Source: Guptibacillus hwajinpoensis (lineage in GTDB: Bacteria > Bacillota > Bacilli > Bacillales > Bacillaceae_J). From it: a stretch of 44,201 nucleotides of DNA. Positions 28,728 through 38,083 of this stretch are shown in pieces. Under the pieces are notes generated by a model. That model made no database searches. It had not been told where the DNA came from and saw nothing but the letters and a program-made list of their open reading frames with translations. The position numbers were made by a program, and so were the translations under genes. The DNA is taken from assembly GCA_016841285.1 (NCBI GenBank), contig JAENZK010000003.1, forward strand, positions 1 to 44,201, in the 5' to 3' direction. Position 1 is the first letter of the stretch. Each line of letters starts with the position of its first letter.

Positions 28728-28945
28728 GGAACGGAAATGAATCTTCATCTTAAGAAAGCCCGTGGTTGTTGTAAACGGGTGTTGAAATCATTTCTTCTCA
28801 CCTTGGAGACTTTCCTCTGAACTTGTAGTAGGAGGAACGATTTACATCGTTATTTTGTTAAGTAAACGTTTACTTATTAAGGATGTTGTCGTGAGTCAGC
28901 AGCGAAAGAGGGTGGTACCGCAAAGCAATTTGTCCCTCTATTTTA
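28728..28945 (+). promoter_or_regulatory. T-box riboswitch leader, probable Leu (CUC) specifier
   Basis: AGGGTGGTACCGC (28909-28921) T-box motif; TCCCTCT pairing partner at 28933-28939; Stem-I-like AAGAAAGCCCGTGG; candidate CTC specifier at 28797-28799 in CTCACCTTGGAG; upstream of leuA. Confidence 0.85.
28860..28875. promoter_or_regulatory. Perfect 16-bp palindrome inside the T-box leader, cre-like core
   Basis: AAGTAAACGTTTACTT. Confidence 0.55.
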
Positions 28946-28988
28946 AGTGAAGGTTTTTTATATTTCAAAAAACAAGGAGGTACTATTA

Positions 28989-30530
28989 ATGGGGAAAAGA
29001 GTGTATTTTTTTGATACTACACTAAGGGATGGTGAACAAACACCAGGTGTTAGTTTAAATCAACTAGAGAAGGTTGAAATTGCATTGCGTTTAGAAGCTT
29101 TAGGAATTGATGTTATTGAAGCAGGTTTTGCTGCTGCATCACCTGGAGATGCAGCTTGTATCAGAGCTGTTGCTCAAGCCGTTTCAAAACCATTGGTAGT
29201 AGGTCTTGCCAGAGCAAATAAAGAAGATATTGATGCCGTTGTTCAATCCTTGGGAGATTTAGATAACACAGGTATACACATTTTCCTTGCAACTTCACCA
29301 ATACACCGACAGAAAAAATTAGGCATGACGAAACAAGAAGTAATCGATAGCTCAACAGAATGTGTTGCCTATGCTTCACAATTTTTTAAACATATCCAAT
29401 TTTCGTGTGAAGACTCAACACGTAGCGAATTAGACTTCCTATGTGAAGTGTCAGAAAGTGTAATTAAAGCAGGAGCGACAGTTTTAAATTTCCCGGACAC
29501 AGTTGGCTATACAACTCCTGAAGAATATACAAAACAATTTGAATATATTATCAAAAATACCAAAGGGATTGAGAATATACGTTTAAGCTGTCATTGCCAT
29601 AATGATTTGGGGTTAGCTGTAAGTAATAGTATTGCAGCATTAATGGCAGGAGCAACACAAGTAGAAGGTTGTATAACTGGGATTGGAGAAAGAGCTGGTA
29701 ATGTTGCATTAGAAGAAATTGCAGCACTTTTGGAAACAAGAAAAGACTATTACCAAAAAGAAACTGGAATTAATCTAAAAGAGATTGCTAAGACGAGTAA
29801 ATTAGTAAGTCGTATTACAGGAATAGCCATTCCACCCAATAAAGCTGTTATCGGAGCGAATGCATTTGCACATGCTTCAGGTATCCACCAGGATGGTGTT
29901 ATTAAAGACAAATCCACGTATGAAATTATGAAACCTGAAAGCGTTGGTTTTACAGATTCAAAACTCGTTTTGGGTAAACTTTCAGGCCGAAATGCCCTAA
30001 AAAAGAGATTTGATGTATTAGGTTATACTGTGGCTGATGAAAATTTAAAGCAAATATTTGAGAAATATAAGGAACTTGCGGATCGAAAAAAAGAAATTTT
30101 TGAAGAAGACATTATTGCATTATTGGAAGCGGAAACTTCAAAAGATAAAAATACAAACTATATTTTTAAGGACTTAAGCATTCAAGTACTTAACAATAAA
30201 CAGTATAGGGCTTTTGTACATGTAATAAATGAGATGGATAATTCAATTGTTGAAGGTATAGGAGAAGGCAATGGGCCAATTGATGCAATTTATAAAGCCA
30301 TTGATAACTCGTTAAACAAGAATATAGAATTAACCGACTATAAGATAAATTCAATTTCAAAAGGAAAAGATTCCATTGGAGAAGTTTTTGTAAAAGTAAA
30401 AGAAACAAATAAAGCTTCCCAAGGAAGAGCCATAAATGTTGATATAATTATGGCAAGTGCAGAAGCTTATATTGATGCAATTAATCGTTTAATGAGAGTA
30501 ACTACAGATGTCAAAATGTTAATAGAATAG
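28989..30530 (+). CDS. leuA: 2-isopropylmalate synthase
   Basis: FDTTLRDGEQTPGVSLN, SCHCHNDLGLAVSNSIAA, GANAFAHASGIHQDGVIKDKSTYEI, C-terminal LeuA dimer domain; SD aaggagg. Confidence 0.92.
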   Translation: MGKRVYFFDTTLRDGEQTPGVSLNQLEKVEIALRLEALGIDVIEAGFAAASPGDAACIRAVAQAVSKPLVVGLARANKEDIDAVVQSLGDLDNTGIHIFLATSPIHRQKKLGMTKQEVIDSSTECVAYASQFFKHIQFSCEDSTRSELDFLCEVSESVIKAGATVLNFPDTVGYTTPEEYTKQFEYIIKNTKGIENIRLSCHCHNDLGLAVSNSIAALMAGATQVEGCITGIGERAGNVALEEIAALLETRKDYYQKETGINLKEIAKTSKLVSRITGIAIPPNKAVIGANAFAHASGIHQDGVIKDKSTYEIMKPESVGFTDSKLVLGKLSGRNALKKRFDVLGYTVADENLKQIFEKYKELADRKKEIFEEDIIALLEAETSKDKNTNYIFKDLSIQVLNNKQYRAFVHVINEMDNSIVEGIGEGNGPIDAIYKAIDNSLNKNIELTDYKINSISKGKDSIGEVFVKVKETNKASQGRAINVDIIMASAEAYIDAINRLMRVTTDVKMLIE

Positions 30531-30540
30531 ATAGAAAGTA

Positions 30541-30570
30541 AAAAAGCATCCAGAAGTTGGATGCTTTTTT
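30541..30570 (+). terminator. Intrinsic terminator after leuA
   Basis: AAAAAGCATCCA-gaagt-TGGATGCTTTTTT. Confidence 0.92.
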
Positions 30571-30619
30571 ATTAAAGATAAACAAGGTTATAAATATTAT
30601 GAAAAGTCAGAATAAAACA

Positions 30620-30648
30620 TTGACTTCTAGAGAGTCATATACTAGAAT
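30620..30648 (+). promoter_or_regulatory. Sigma-A type promoter for pyc
   Basis: TTGACT-N17-TAGAAT. Confidence 0.7.
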
Positions 30649-30709
30649 TTTATATAAAGAATTTAATTTCATATATAAAAACTCTTGAGCGAGATATGGA
30701 GGTTTAATC

Positions 30710-33700
30710 ATGATTAGCAAGAAGATTAAAAAGGTACTAGTTGCTAACAGAGGAGAAATAGCGATTCGTATATTTCGGGCATGTACTGAATTACATATTC
30801 GTACGGTTGCCATTTATTCTAAGGAAGATACAGGTTCATTCCACCGTTACAAAGCAGATGAAGCTTATTTAATAGGTGAAGGTAAGAAGCCAATTGATGC
30901 TTATCTTGATATTGAAGGTATTATTGAAATTGCCAAGAAAAATCAAGTTGATGCCATTCATCCGGGATACGGTTTTTTATCTGAAAATATCTTATTTGCA
31001 AAACGCTGTGAAGAGGAAGGAATTATCTTCATTGGCCCAAAAAGTGAACACCTTGATATGTTCGGGGATAAAGTTAAAGCTAGAAAGCAGGCAATTGCTG
31101 CTGATATTCCTGTTATTCCTGGAAGTAACGGTCCTGTCTCAAATGTAGAGGATATTCAATCTTTTGCGAATCAATTTGGTTATCCGTTTATTATTAAAGC
31201 TTCGCTTGGTGGAGGAGGCAGAGGAATGCGGATTGTCAGGTCTGAAAGTGAATTAACCGAAGCCTATAATCGAGCGAAATCAGAAGCAAAATCTGCTTTT
31301 GGAAATGATGAAGTATATGTTGAGAAATACATTGAAAATCCAAAGCATATTGAAGTACAAATCATAGCAGACCAACATGGTAGTATCGTTCACTTGTATG
31401 ATCGGGATTGTTCGGTTCAACGTCGCTATCAAAAAGTTGTCGAAGTCGCACCAAGTGTTTCACTAAGTAAAGACCTACGTGAAAAAATTTGTGAATCAGC
31501 CGTTCAATTAATGAAAAATGTTAATTATATTAATGCTGGAACAGTAGAATTTCTTGTTACAAATAGTGGCGAATTTTATTTTATTGAAGTTAATCCACGT
31601 GTTCAAGTGGAGCATACGATTACGGAAATGGTAACTGGAATTGATATCGTTCAATCACAAATTTTGATAGCATCTGGTGAAGAACTACATGGATCTGCTA
31701 TCGGAATACCAGAGCAGGACAAAATTTCTTGTAATGGATATGCAATCCAATCGCGGGTAACAACTGAGGATCCTAGTAATAACTTTATGCCGAACACTGG
31801 TAGAATTAATGCTTATCGCTCCGGTGGCGGGTTTGGTGTCCGCTTAGATACGGGGAATGGATTTAATGGTGCTGTAATTACACCTTACTATGATTCCTTA
31901 CTTGTAAAACTATCAACATGGGCTTTAACCTATGAACAGGCAGCGGTGAAAATGCTCCGTAACCTAAGAGAGTTTCGTATTCGAGGAATTAAGACGAATA
32001 TTGCTTTTTTAGAAAATGTAGTCCAACATCCTAACTTTTTATCAGGTGAGTATAATACCTCATTTATTGAAACAACACCCGAATTATTTGTTTTTCCGAA
32101 ACGTAAAGACCGTGGTACGAAGATGTTAACATTTATTGGTGAAACAATAGTTAATGGCTATCCTGGGCTTGAAAACATGAAAAAGCCTGTTTTTGATAAA
32201 CCAGTCATTCCAAAATTTAAACATTCAGATCCGATACTGACTGGTACGAAACAAATCTTAGAGCAGGAAGGCCCGGAAGGTTTGGCAAAGTGGGTGAAGG
32301 GGCAAAATCGAGTTCTTCTAACTGATACAACATTCCGTGACGCACATCAATCATTACTTGCTACTAGGGTAAGGACTCATGATTTGAAACAAATCGCTGA
32401 ACCTACCGCGCGAATGTTACCGAATTTATTTTCGATGGAAATGTGGGGGGGAGCAACATATGATGTAGCTATGCGATTCTTACATGAAGATCCTTGGGAA
32501 AGATTACTCGTTCTTCGTGAAAAGATTCCTAATATACTGTTTCAAATGTTAATTCGCTCTTCCAATACGGTTGGCTATACGAACTATCCAGATAATCTCA
32601 TTAAAGAATTTGTGAAAAAATCAGCAGAAGCAGGTATTGATGTATTTAGAATATTTGATAGCTTAAACTGGGTTGAGGGTATGAGGTTAACAATCGATGC
32701 AGTGAGGGATTCAGGAAAAATAGCAGAAGCAGCCATGTGCTATACCGGAGATATTCTTGATTCATCTCGAAATAAATATGATTTAAATTATTATAAGAAT
32801 TTAGCAAAAGAGTTAGAACAATGTGGCACACACATTTTAGGAATTAAAGATATGGCCGGGTTATTAAAACCAGAGGCAGCTTATCAATTAGTATCAACAT
32901 TGAAAGAAACTGTAGATATTCCGATTCATCTTCATACCCATGATACGAGCGGCAATGGATTATTAATGTATTCAAGAGCGATTGAAGCTGGTGTTGATAT
33001 TGTTGATGTCGCAGTAAGTTCAATGGCTGGATTAACTTCGCAACCAAGTGCTAACAGTATATATTATGCTTTATCTGGCTTAGATCGACAACCGGATGTA
33101 AATGTCGAATCTCTTGAAAGGTTAAGTGAATACTGGGAAGCAACGAGAAAGTATTATAGTGGCTTTGAAAGTGGAATGAACGCTCCTCATAGTGAAATAT
33201 ACCAACATGAAATGCCGGGAGGACAATATAGTAATCTTCAACAGCAAGCGAAAGCGGTGGGCTTAAAAAACCGTTGGAATGATGTGAAGAAAATGTATCG
33301 CACCGTTAATGATATGTTCGGAGATGTTGTCAAGGTAACTCCGTCATCTAAGGTTGTAGGTGATATGGCGCTATATATGGTTCAAAACGACTTAACTGAA
33401 GAGGCTATTTATGAAAATGGAGATTTATTAGATTTCCCAGACTCTGTCGTTGAATTTTTCCAAGGACAACTGGGCCAACCTTATCAAGGATTTCCAAAGA
33501 AACTTCAGGAGATTATCTTAAAAGGTAGAGAAGCAATTACCTGTCGTCCTGGTGAATTAATGGAGGACGTAAATTTTGATCAGGTCAAAGAAATGCTATT
33601 TAACGATTTAGAACGACAAGTAACTGATTTTGATATCCTATCATATTGTATGTATCCAAAAGTTTTTAAAGAGTATGAGCGGTTTAAAGAATCGTTTGGT

Positions 33701-34156
33701 GACGTTTCAGTTTTGGATACGCCTACATTTTTCTATGGATTACGACTTGGTGAGGAAGTAGAAGTAGAAATTGAGCAAGGAAAGATATTAATTGTTAAGC
33801 TAATTTCTATTTCCAAACCATTAGCTGATGGTCTAAGAATTGTTTATTTTGAATTAAATGGTCAACCACGGGAAGTTATGATTAGAGACAAAAATGTCAA
33901 AACAAGTGTAGTAATTCGTCCGAAGGCTGAAAAAGAAAATCCAAATCAGATTGGTGCTTCCATGCCTGGTACTGTTATCAAGACTTTAGTTGTAAAAGGG
34001 GATAAAGTAAAAAAAGGTGAGCACTTAATGATCACTGAGGCAATGAAAATGGAAACAACTGTTCAGGCACCTTTTGACGGGGAAATTGTAGAAGTCTATG
34101 TGAAAAATGGGGAAGCGATACAAACTGGGGATCTATTAATCGAACTAAATTCATAA
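30710..34156 (+). CDS. pyc: Pyruvate carboxylase
   Basis: 1148 aa; biotin carboxylase (ASLGGGGRGMRIV), carboxyltransferase (LLTDTTFRDAHQSLLATRVRT) and biotinyl (TEAMKMETT) domains. Confidence 0.97.
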   Translation: MISKKIKKVLVANRGEIAIRIFRACTELHIRTVAIYSKEDTGSFHRYKADEAYLIGEGKKPIDAYLDIEGIIEIAKKNQVDAIHPGYGFLSENILFAKRCEEEGIIFIGPKSEHLDMFGDKVKARKQAIAADIPVIPGSNGPVSNVEDIQSFANQFGYPFIIKASLGGGGRGMRIVRSESELTEAYNRAKSEAKSAFGNDEVYVEKYIENPKHIEVQIIADQHGSIVHLYDRDCSVQRRYQKVVEVAPSVSLSKDLREKICESAVQLMKNVNYINAGTVEFLVTNSGEFYFIEVNPRVQVEHTITEMVTGIDIVQSQILIASGEELHGSAIGIPEQDKISCNGYAIQSRVTTEDPSNNFMPNTGRINAYRSGGGFGVRLDTGNGFNGAVITPYYDSLLVKLSTWALTYEQAAVKMLRNLREFRIRGIKTNIAFLENVVQHPNFLSGEYNTSFIETTPELFVFPKRKDRGTKMLTFIGETIVNGYPGLENMKKPVFDKPVIPKFKHSDPILTGTKQILEQEGPEGLAKWVKGQNRVLLTDTTFRDAHQSLLATRVRTHDLKQIAEPTARMLPNLFSMEMWGGATYDVAMRFLHEDPWERLLVLREKIPNILFQMLIRSSNTVGYTNYPDNLIKEFVKKSAEAGIDVFRIFDSLNWVEGMRLTIDAVRDSGKIAEAAMCYTGDILDSSRNKYDLNYYKNLAKELEQCGTHILGIKDMAGLLKPEAAYQLVSTLKETVDIPIHLHTHDTSGNGLLMYSRAIEAGVDIVDVAVSSMAGLTSQPSANSIYYALSGLDRQPDVNVESLERLSEYWEATRKYYSGFESGMNAPHSEIYQHEMPGGQYSNLQQQAKAVGLKNRWNDVKKMYRTVNDMFGDVVKVTPSSKVVGDMALYMVQNDLTEEAIYENGDLLDFPDSVVEFFQGQLGQPYQGFPKKLQEIILKGREAITCRPGELMEDVNFDQVKEMLFNDLERQVTDFDILSYCMYPKVFKEYERFKESFGDVSVLDTPTFFYGLRLGEEVEVEIEQGKILIVKLISISKPLADGLRIVYFELNGQPREVMIRDKNVKTSVVIRPKAEKENPNQIGASMPGTVIKTLVVKGDKVKKGEHLMITEAMKMETTVQAPFDGEIVEVYVKNGEAIQTGDLLIELNS

Positions 34157-34190
34157 TGTGTAATAATCTAATATTTTTTGAGGTGTAAGA

Positions 34191-34328
34191 ATGCATAAAT
34201 TAAATAATGAAAGCTTAATGAATATTTATGAGGATGCTATTAGATTGAATCTAGAACGAGCATTTATTTTGCTAATTGAAAAAGAATTGAGTAGGAGAGG
34301 ATTATTAGTGGGTACATCAAATGTTTAA
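34191..34328 (+). CDS. sda: Sda-like sporulation histidine-kinase inhibitor, 45 aa (absent from ORF track)
   Basis: MHKLNNESLMNIYEDAIRLNLERAFILLIEKELSRRGLLVGTSNV; SD gaggtg; collinear with Sda pattern M-K-L-S-(D/N)-E-L-L...Y..A...NL...FI.LIE.EI.RR.L. Confidence 0.8.
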   Translation: MHKLNNESLMNIYEDAIRLNLERAFILLIEKELSRRGLLVGTSNV

Positions 34329-34380
34329 ACAACATGTTATTTGATAGAGATATATTTTAAATAAATGGGAGTGCAAATTA

Positions 34381-35618
34381 ATGAAATTAAACGAGGAGTC
34401 CCTCTTACTTCATAAAAGTTTCCGGGGAAAATTGTCGATTGAGTCAAAAGTTCCTGTCAGGGATGCAAAAGATCTAAGTTTAGCGTATTCTCCTGGGGTA
34501 GCTGAACCGTGTAGAGAAATTGCTGAGAATAAGGCAAAGGTATTTGATTATACCATCAAAGGAAACTATGTAGCGGTAGTTTCAGATGGAACAGCTGTAT
34601 TAGGACTTGGAAATATAGGTACAGAAGCGGCTTTACCTGTAATGGAAGGAAAAGCTTTACTGTTTAAGACATTTGCAGGTATTGATGCTTCCCCGATTTG
34701 CTTAGATACAACAGATGTAGAGCAAATTATAAATACAGTTAAAATGCTGCAGCCTACTTTTGGGGGGATTAATCTTGAAGATATTGCCGCTCCAAATTGT
34801 TTTTTTATAGAAGAACGATTTAAAAAGAATTGAATATTCCTGTTTTTCATGATGATCAACATGGGACAGCGATTGTAATCGCTGCCGGACTAATCAATGC
34901 TCTAAAAATAACTGGAAAAAATTTAAAAGAAATTAAACTGGTAGTTAATGGAGCCGGTGCCGCGGGTGTAGCAGTTACCAAGCTTTTATATCACATGGGC
35001 GCAAAAAATATTATTATGTGTGATTCAAAAGGAGCAATATTTGAAAAAAGAAGTTATATGGTATGAATTCAATTAAAGAAGAAGTTGCTCAGATCACAAA
35101 TAAAGGAAGGATAGAAGGAAAGCTTGAAGAGGTCGTTGTATGCGCAGATGTCTTTATAGGAGTTTCTGCTGCAGGAGCTAACACAAGAGATGGTTAGAAC
35201 AATGAATAACGACGCTATTATTTTTGCAATGGCCAATCCAAATCCAGAAATCATGCCAGAGGATGCAAAAGCAGCAGGAGCAAGAATAATAGGGACCGGA
35301 AGATCTGATTTTCCAAATCAAGTTAATAATGTATTAGCCTTCCCAGGCGTTTTTAGAGGAGCTTTAGATGTACTTGCTACAGATATAAATGAAGAAATGA
35401 AAAAGAGTGCTGTTTATGCTATTGCTAACTTAATATCTGAATTTGAACTTTCAGAAGAATATATTATCCCATCACCTTTTGATTATAGAGTGGCACCAGA
35501 GGTGGTGAAAATGGTTGCCCAAGCAGCTTTAGACACAGGTGTTGCTAGAAGAATAGTAGATCCGGAGGAAATAGCTGAAAAAACTAAAGAACTTACTAAA
35601 TTAAAACTAAGGTATTAA
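34381..35618 (+). pseudogene. NAD(P)-dependent malic enzyme, disrupted by about three frameshifts
   Basis: Three collinear ORF fragments (SLAYSPGVAEPCREI / IPVFHDDQHGTAIVIAAGLINAL / MVRTMNNDAIIFAMANPNPEIMPEDA). Confidence 0.88.
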
Positions 35619-35653
35619 TTAAGTGATACGTTTATAAACTAAAGTTTCACTAT

Positions 35654-35697
35654 AGGTTAAATGGAAATAATAAAAACTTTCCAGTGGGGTTTAACCT
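35654..35697. repeat. Inverted repeat downstream of malic enzyme
   Basis: AGGTTAAA / TTTAACCT with nested GGAAA/TTTCC. Confidence 0.5.
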
Positions 35698-35704
35698 TTA
35701 TCAG

Positions 35705-36292
35705 GGAATTAATCATTGTTGACCCTGGACAAGGGCATCCTGACCGCGCTGTAGGTCCAGACGGCGCTTTTGAATAGAGGATATAGCATTTAAAATTTCA
35801 TAGCTTTTAAGAGAGTAAGCCGATCCTCAGGAAGCGGGTGCCCTTGTATTATGACAAGGGAGGATAATTTTGATTTAGCTGATAAGGATTTTAAGCGCCA
35901 CAGTAAAAGAAAAAACCAAAATTTGTATCGGGGTGTGGAGTAAATCAATAAATTAGAAGGAGACATCCTGGTATTCGTACACTTAAATTCAAAACCTTCA
36001 CCAAGGTGGAGCGGTGCTCAAACCTTCTATTACTCGCGGTACGAAGAGAATAAGATCTTACAAAAGTTGAATCAATAGGAAATGGAAATCATTTTTGAAA
36101 ATACGTTAAAATGCAAAGGCAATTAATCATGTCTATCGTATTAAAGGAAGCAGGAATGCCTTCTGTATTAGTTGCAGTAGGATTTTTATCCAAACCCGGA
36201 GAGCAGGAGTAACTAAAGAAAAAAGCCTACCAGGATAAAAATGAAACGAGTATTTATCAAGGTATTTTGCAGCTATATACAGAGAATTTAAA
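35705..36292 (+). pseudogene. cwlD: CwlD-like N-acetylmuramoyl-L-alanine amidase relic
   Basis: Fragments in several frames: LIIVDPGQGHPDRAVGPDGAFE*, QEAGALVLMTRE, DLADKDFKRHSKRK, VHLNSKPSPRWSGAQTFYYSR, EAGMPSVLVAVGFLSKPGEQE, IYQGILQLYTEN. Confidence 0.8.
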
Positions 36293-36355
36293 TTTCACTA
36301 TTGTATTATGTTATAGCCGTTATGTCAAAATAATTTTAATAGGTGGTGGGTTGGG

Positions 36356-37405
36356 TTGTTAACTAATGAACAAGTTAGGGACATACTAGAAAAGATTAAG
36401 GATCCTTATTTGCATAGAACACTGGCTGAAACTTATGGAATTGAGGAAATTAGCATAAAAGAAGAAAAAAAACATGTAAGTGTTAAAGTTGCCATTGCAC
36501 AAGCAGGCACAAAAGACCAGATGGAGATTCAACAGCAAATTGTCACAGCATTAAAAAATGGTGGCGCTACTTCTGTAGGGATCCGTGTAAATCAACTTCC
36601 TCCGGAGGTTGTAGCAAGTATGGCCCCTGCAGACGAGCCAAAATCAGTCTTATCTCCAGGTATTGGTACAACATTTATTGCGATTGCGAGTGGAAAAGGT
36701 GGAGTTGGAAAATCAACTGTATCCGTTAACCTTGCAGTAGCATTAGCTAGATTAGGCAAAAAAATAGGTCTTGTTGATGCCGATATTTATGGTTTTAGTG
36801 TACCTGATATGATGGGAATCGCTGAGCGCCCACAAGTTCAAAATGACCGAATTATGCCAGTTGAACGCTTTGGTGTTAAGGTGATTTCAATGGGCTTTTT
36901 TGTAGAAGATAATGCACCAATCATTTGGCGTGGTCCAATGTTAGGTAAAATGTTAAATCAGTTCTTTACAGAAGTTGAGTGGGGCGAGCTTGATTATTTA
37001 TTATTAGATTTACCTCCAGGAACTGGGGACGTAGCACTAGATGTTCATCAAATGATCCCTCATTGTAAAGAGATAATTGTAACAACTCCACACCCAACAG
37101 CAGCTTTTGTTGCTGCTCGTGCCGGTGCTATGGCATTGAAAACGGATCATGAGCTATTAGGTGTAATTGAGAATATGTCCTACTTTGAAAGTAAAGTAAC
37201 AGGCGAGGAAGAGTACGTCTTCGGTAAAGGCGGTGGAAAAAAGCTTGCTGAAGAATTAGATGTAGCTTTATTAGGACAAATTCAACTTGGTCAACCTGAA
37301 ATTGATGAAAATGATTTTGCTCCATCGATTTATGCCGAAACTCATAAAATTGGAAAGGTGTATCTTAAAATAGCTGAACAAGTTATTAAACTAACAGGAA
37401 AATAA
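36356..37405 (+). CDS. salA: Mrp/NBP35-family P-loop ATPase (SalA/ApbC-like), TTG start
   Basis: IASGKGGVGKSTVSVNLAVALARLGKKIGLVDADIYG, N-terminal DUF59-like region. Confidence 0.9.
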   Translation: MLTNEQVRDILEKIKDPYLHRTLAETYGIEEISIKEEKKHVSVKVAIAQAGTKDQMEIQQQIVTALKNGGATSVGIRVNQLPPEVVASMAPADEPKSVLSPGIGTTFIAIASGKGGVGKSTVSVNLAVALARLGKKIGLVDADIYGFSVPDMMGIAERPQVQNDRIMPVERFGVKVISMGFFVEDNAPIIWRGPMLGKMLNQFFTEVEWGELDYLLLDLPPGTGDVALDVHQMIPHCKEIIVTTPHPTAAFVAARAGAMALKTDHELLGVIENMSYFESKVTGEEEYVFGKGGGKKLAEELDVALLGQIQLGQPEIDENDFAPSIYAETHKIGKVYLKIAEQVIKLTGK

Positions 37406-37414
37406 ACTTAGCAT

Positions 37415-37935
37415 CAAAAAAGAGGCTGACCGTTAAGTCCCTTAAACAGAGAAAGTGGAGAAATCAATTCGATTTTCTCCACTTTATTTTACATCTTTCA
37501 GATAATTACCCGAAAGCAACTGGCGGATGCCTGCTATTTTCGGGTAATTGTGGGCAAAAGCCACAATTTCAAACGCGACATGTACTTTATCGAGGCCCCA
37601 CAACGAAAATCTGCGGCACGACCGGTTGCCCTTGCTTTCATCCCTTCTAAGATGGTTTTCCAGTGAACTTGACGAATTCCCTTCGCTTTTGTGCATTGTT
37701 CCGTTAATGTGCAATCTGTACAAATCTTCACATTCATATATTTTGAAGCTTTGGTCATAGCCAGATTTATTCTTTTTGTTTTGGTATTTTTTAAATAGTA
37801 ACTTTCTTCCGTTCAAGGCAAATAAAACAATCATCTTGTTAAGGGTCCAGTTTTTTGCGTTCTTGATATACTTATTAAATTTTCGTGTCTGTTCTTGAAT
37901 GTATGTGCCGTAAGGTATTAATATTAGCAATGAAA
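37415..37935 (-). mobile_element. IS1182-family transposase C-terminal relic
   Basis: Minus-strand frames give CTDCTLTEQCTKAKGIRQVHWKTILEGMKA and SKGNRSCRRFSLWGLDKVHVAFEIVAFAHNYPKIAGIRQ; flanking GAGGCTGACC end-like sequence. Confidence 0.8.
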
Positions 37936-37945
37936 TTATCTAATA

Positions 37946-37986
37946 AAATCCCGCTATTCATTCCGTATGGGGGATTTCATTTTTTT
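37946..37986 (+). terminator. Terminator-like hairpin
   Basis: AAATCCC...GGGATTT followed by TTTTTTT. Confidence 0.5.
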
Positions 37987-38083
37987 GACTAATGGATAAA
38001 ATAAAATAAAAAAAGAAGGATTTTTAATTAATTTGTCTAAATATTATGGAAAGTATGTTTTTTGTATTTTAGGAGGTATTTTC

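Noticed and set aside
28947-28988. Upstream start for leuA at 28947
   Set aside because: Lies inside the T-box terminator/SD region; ATG 28989 has a proper aaggagg SD
30876-31148. 90-aa ORF within pyc
   Set aside because: Alternate frame inside a clearly coding 1148-codon gene
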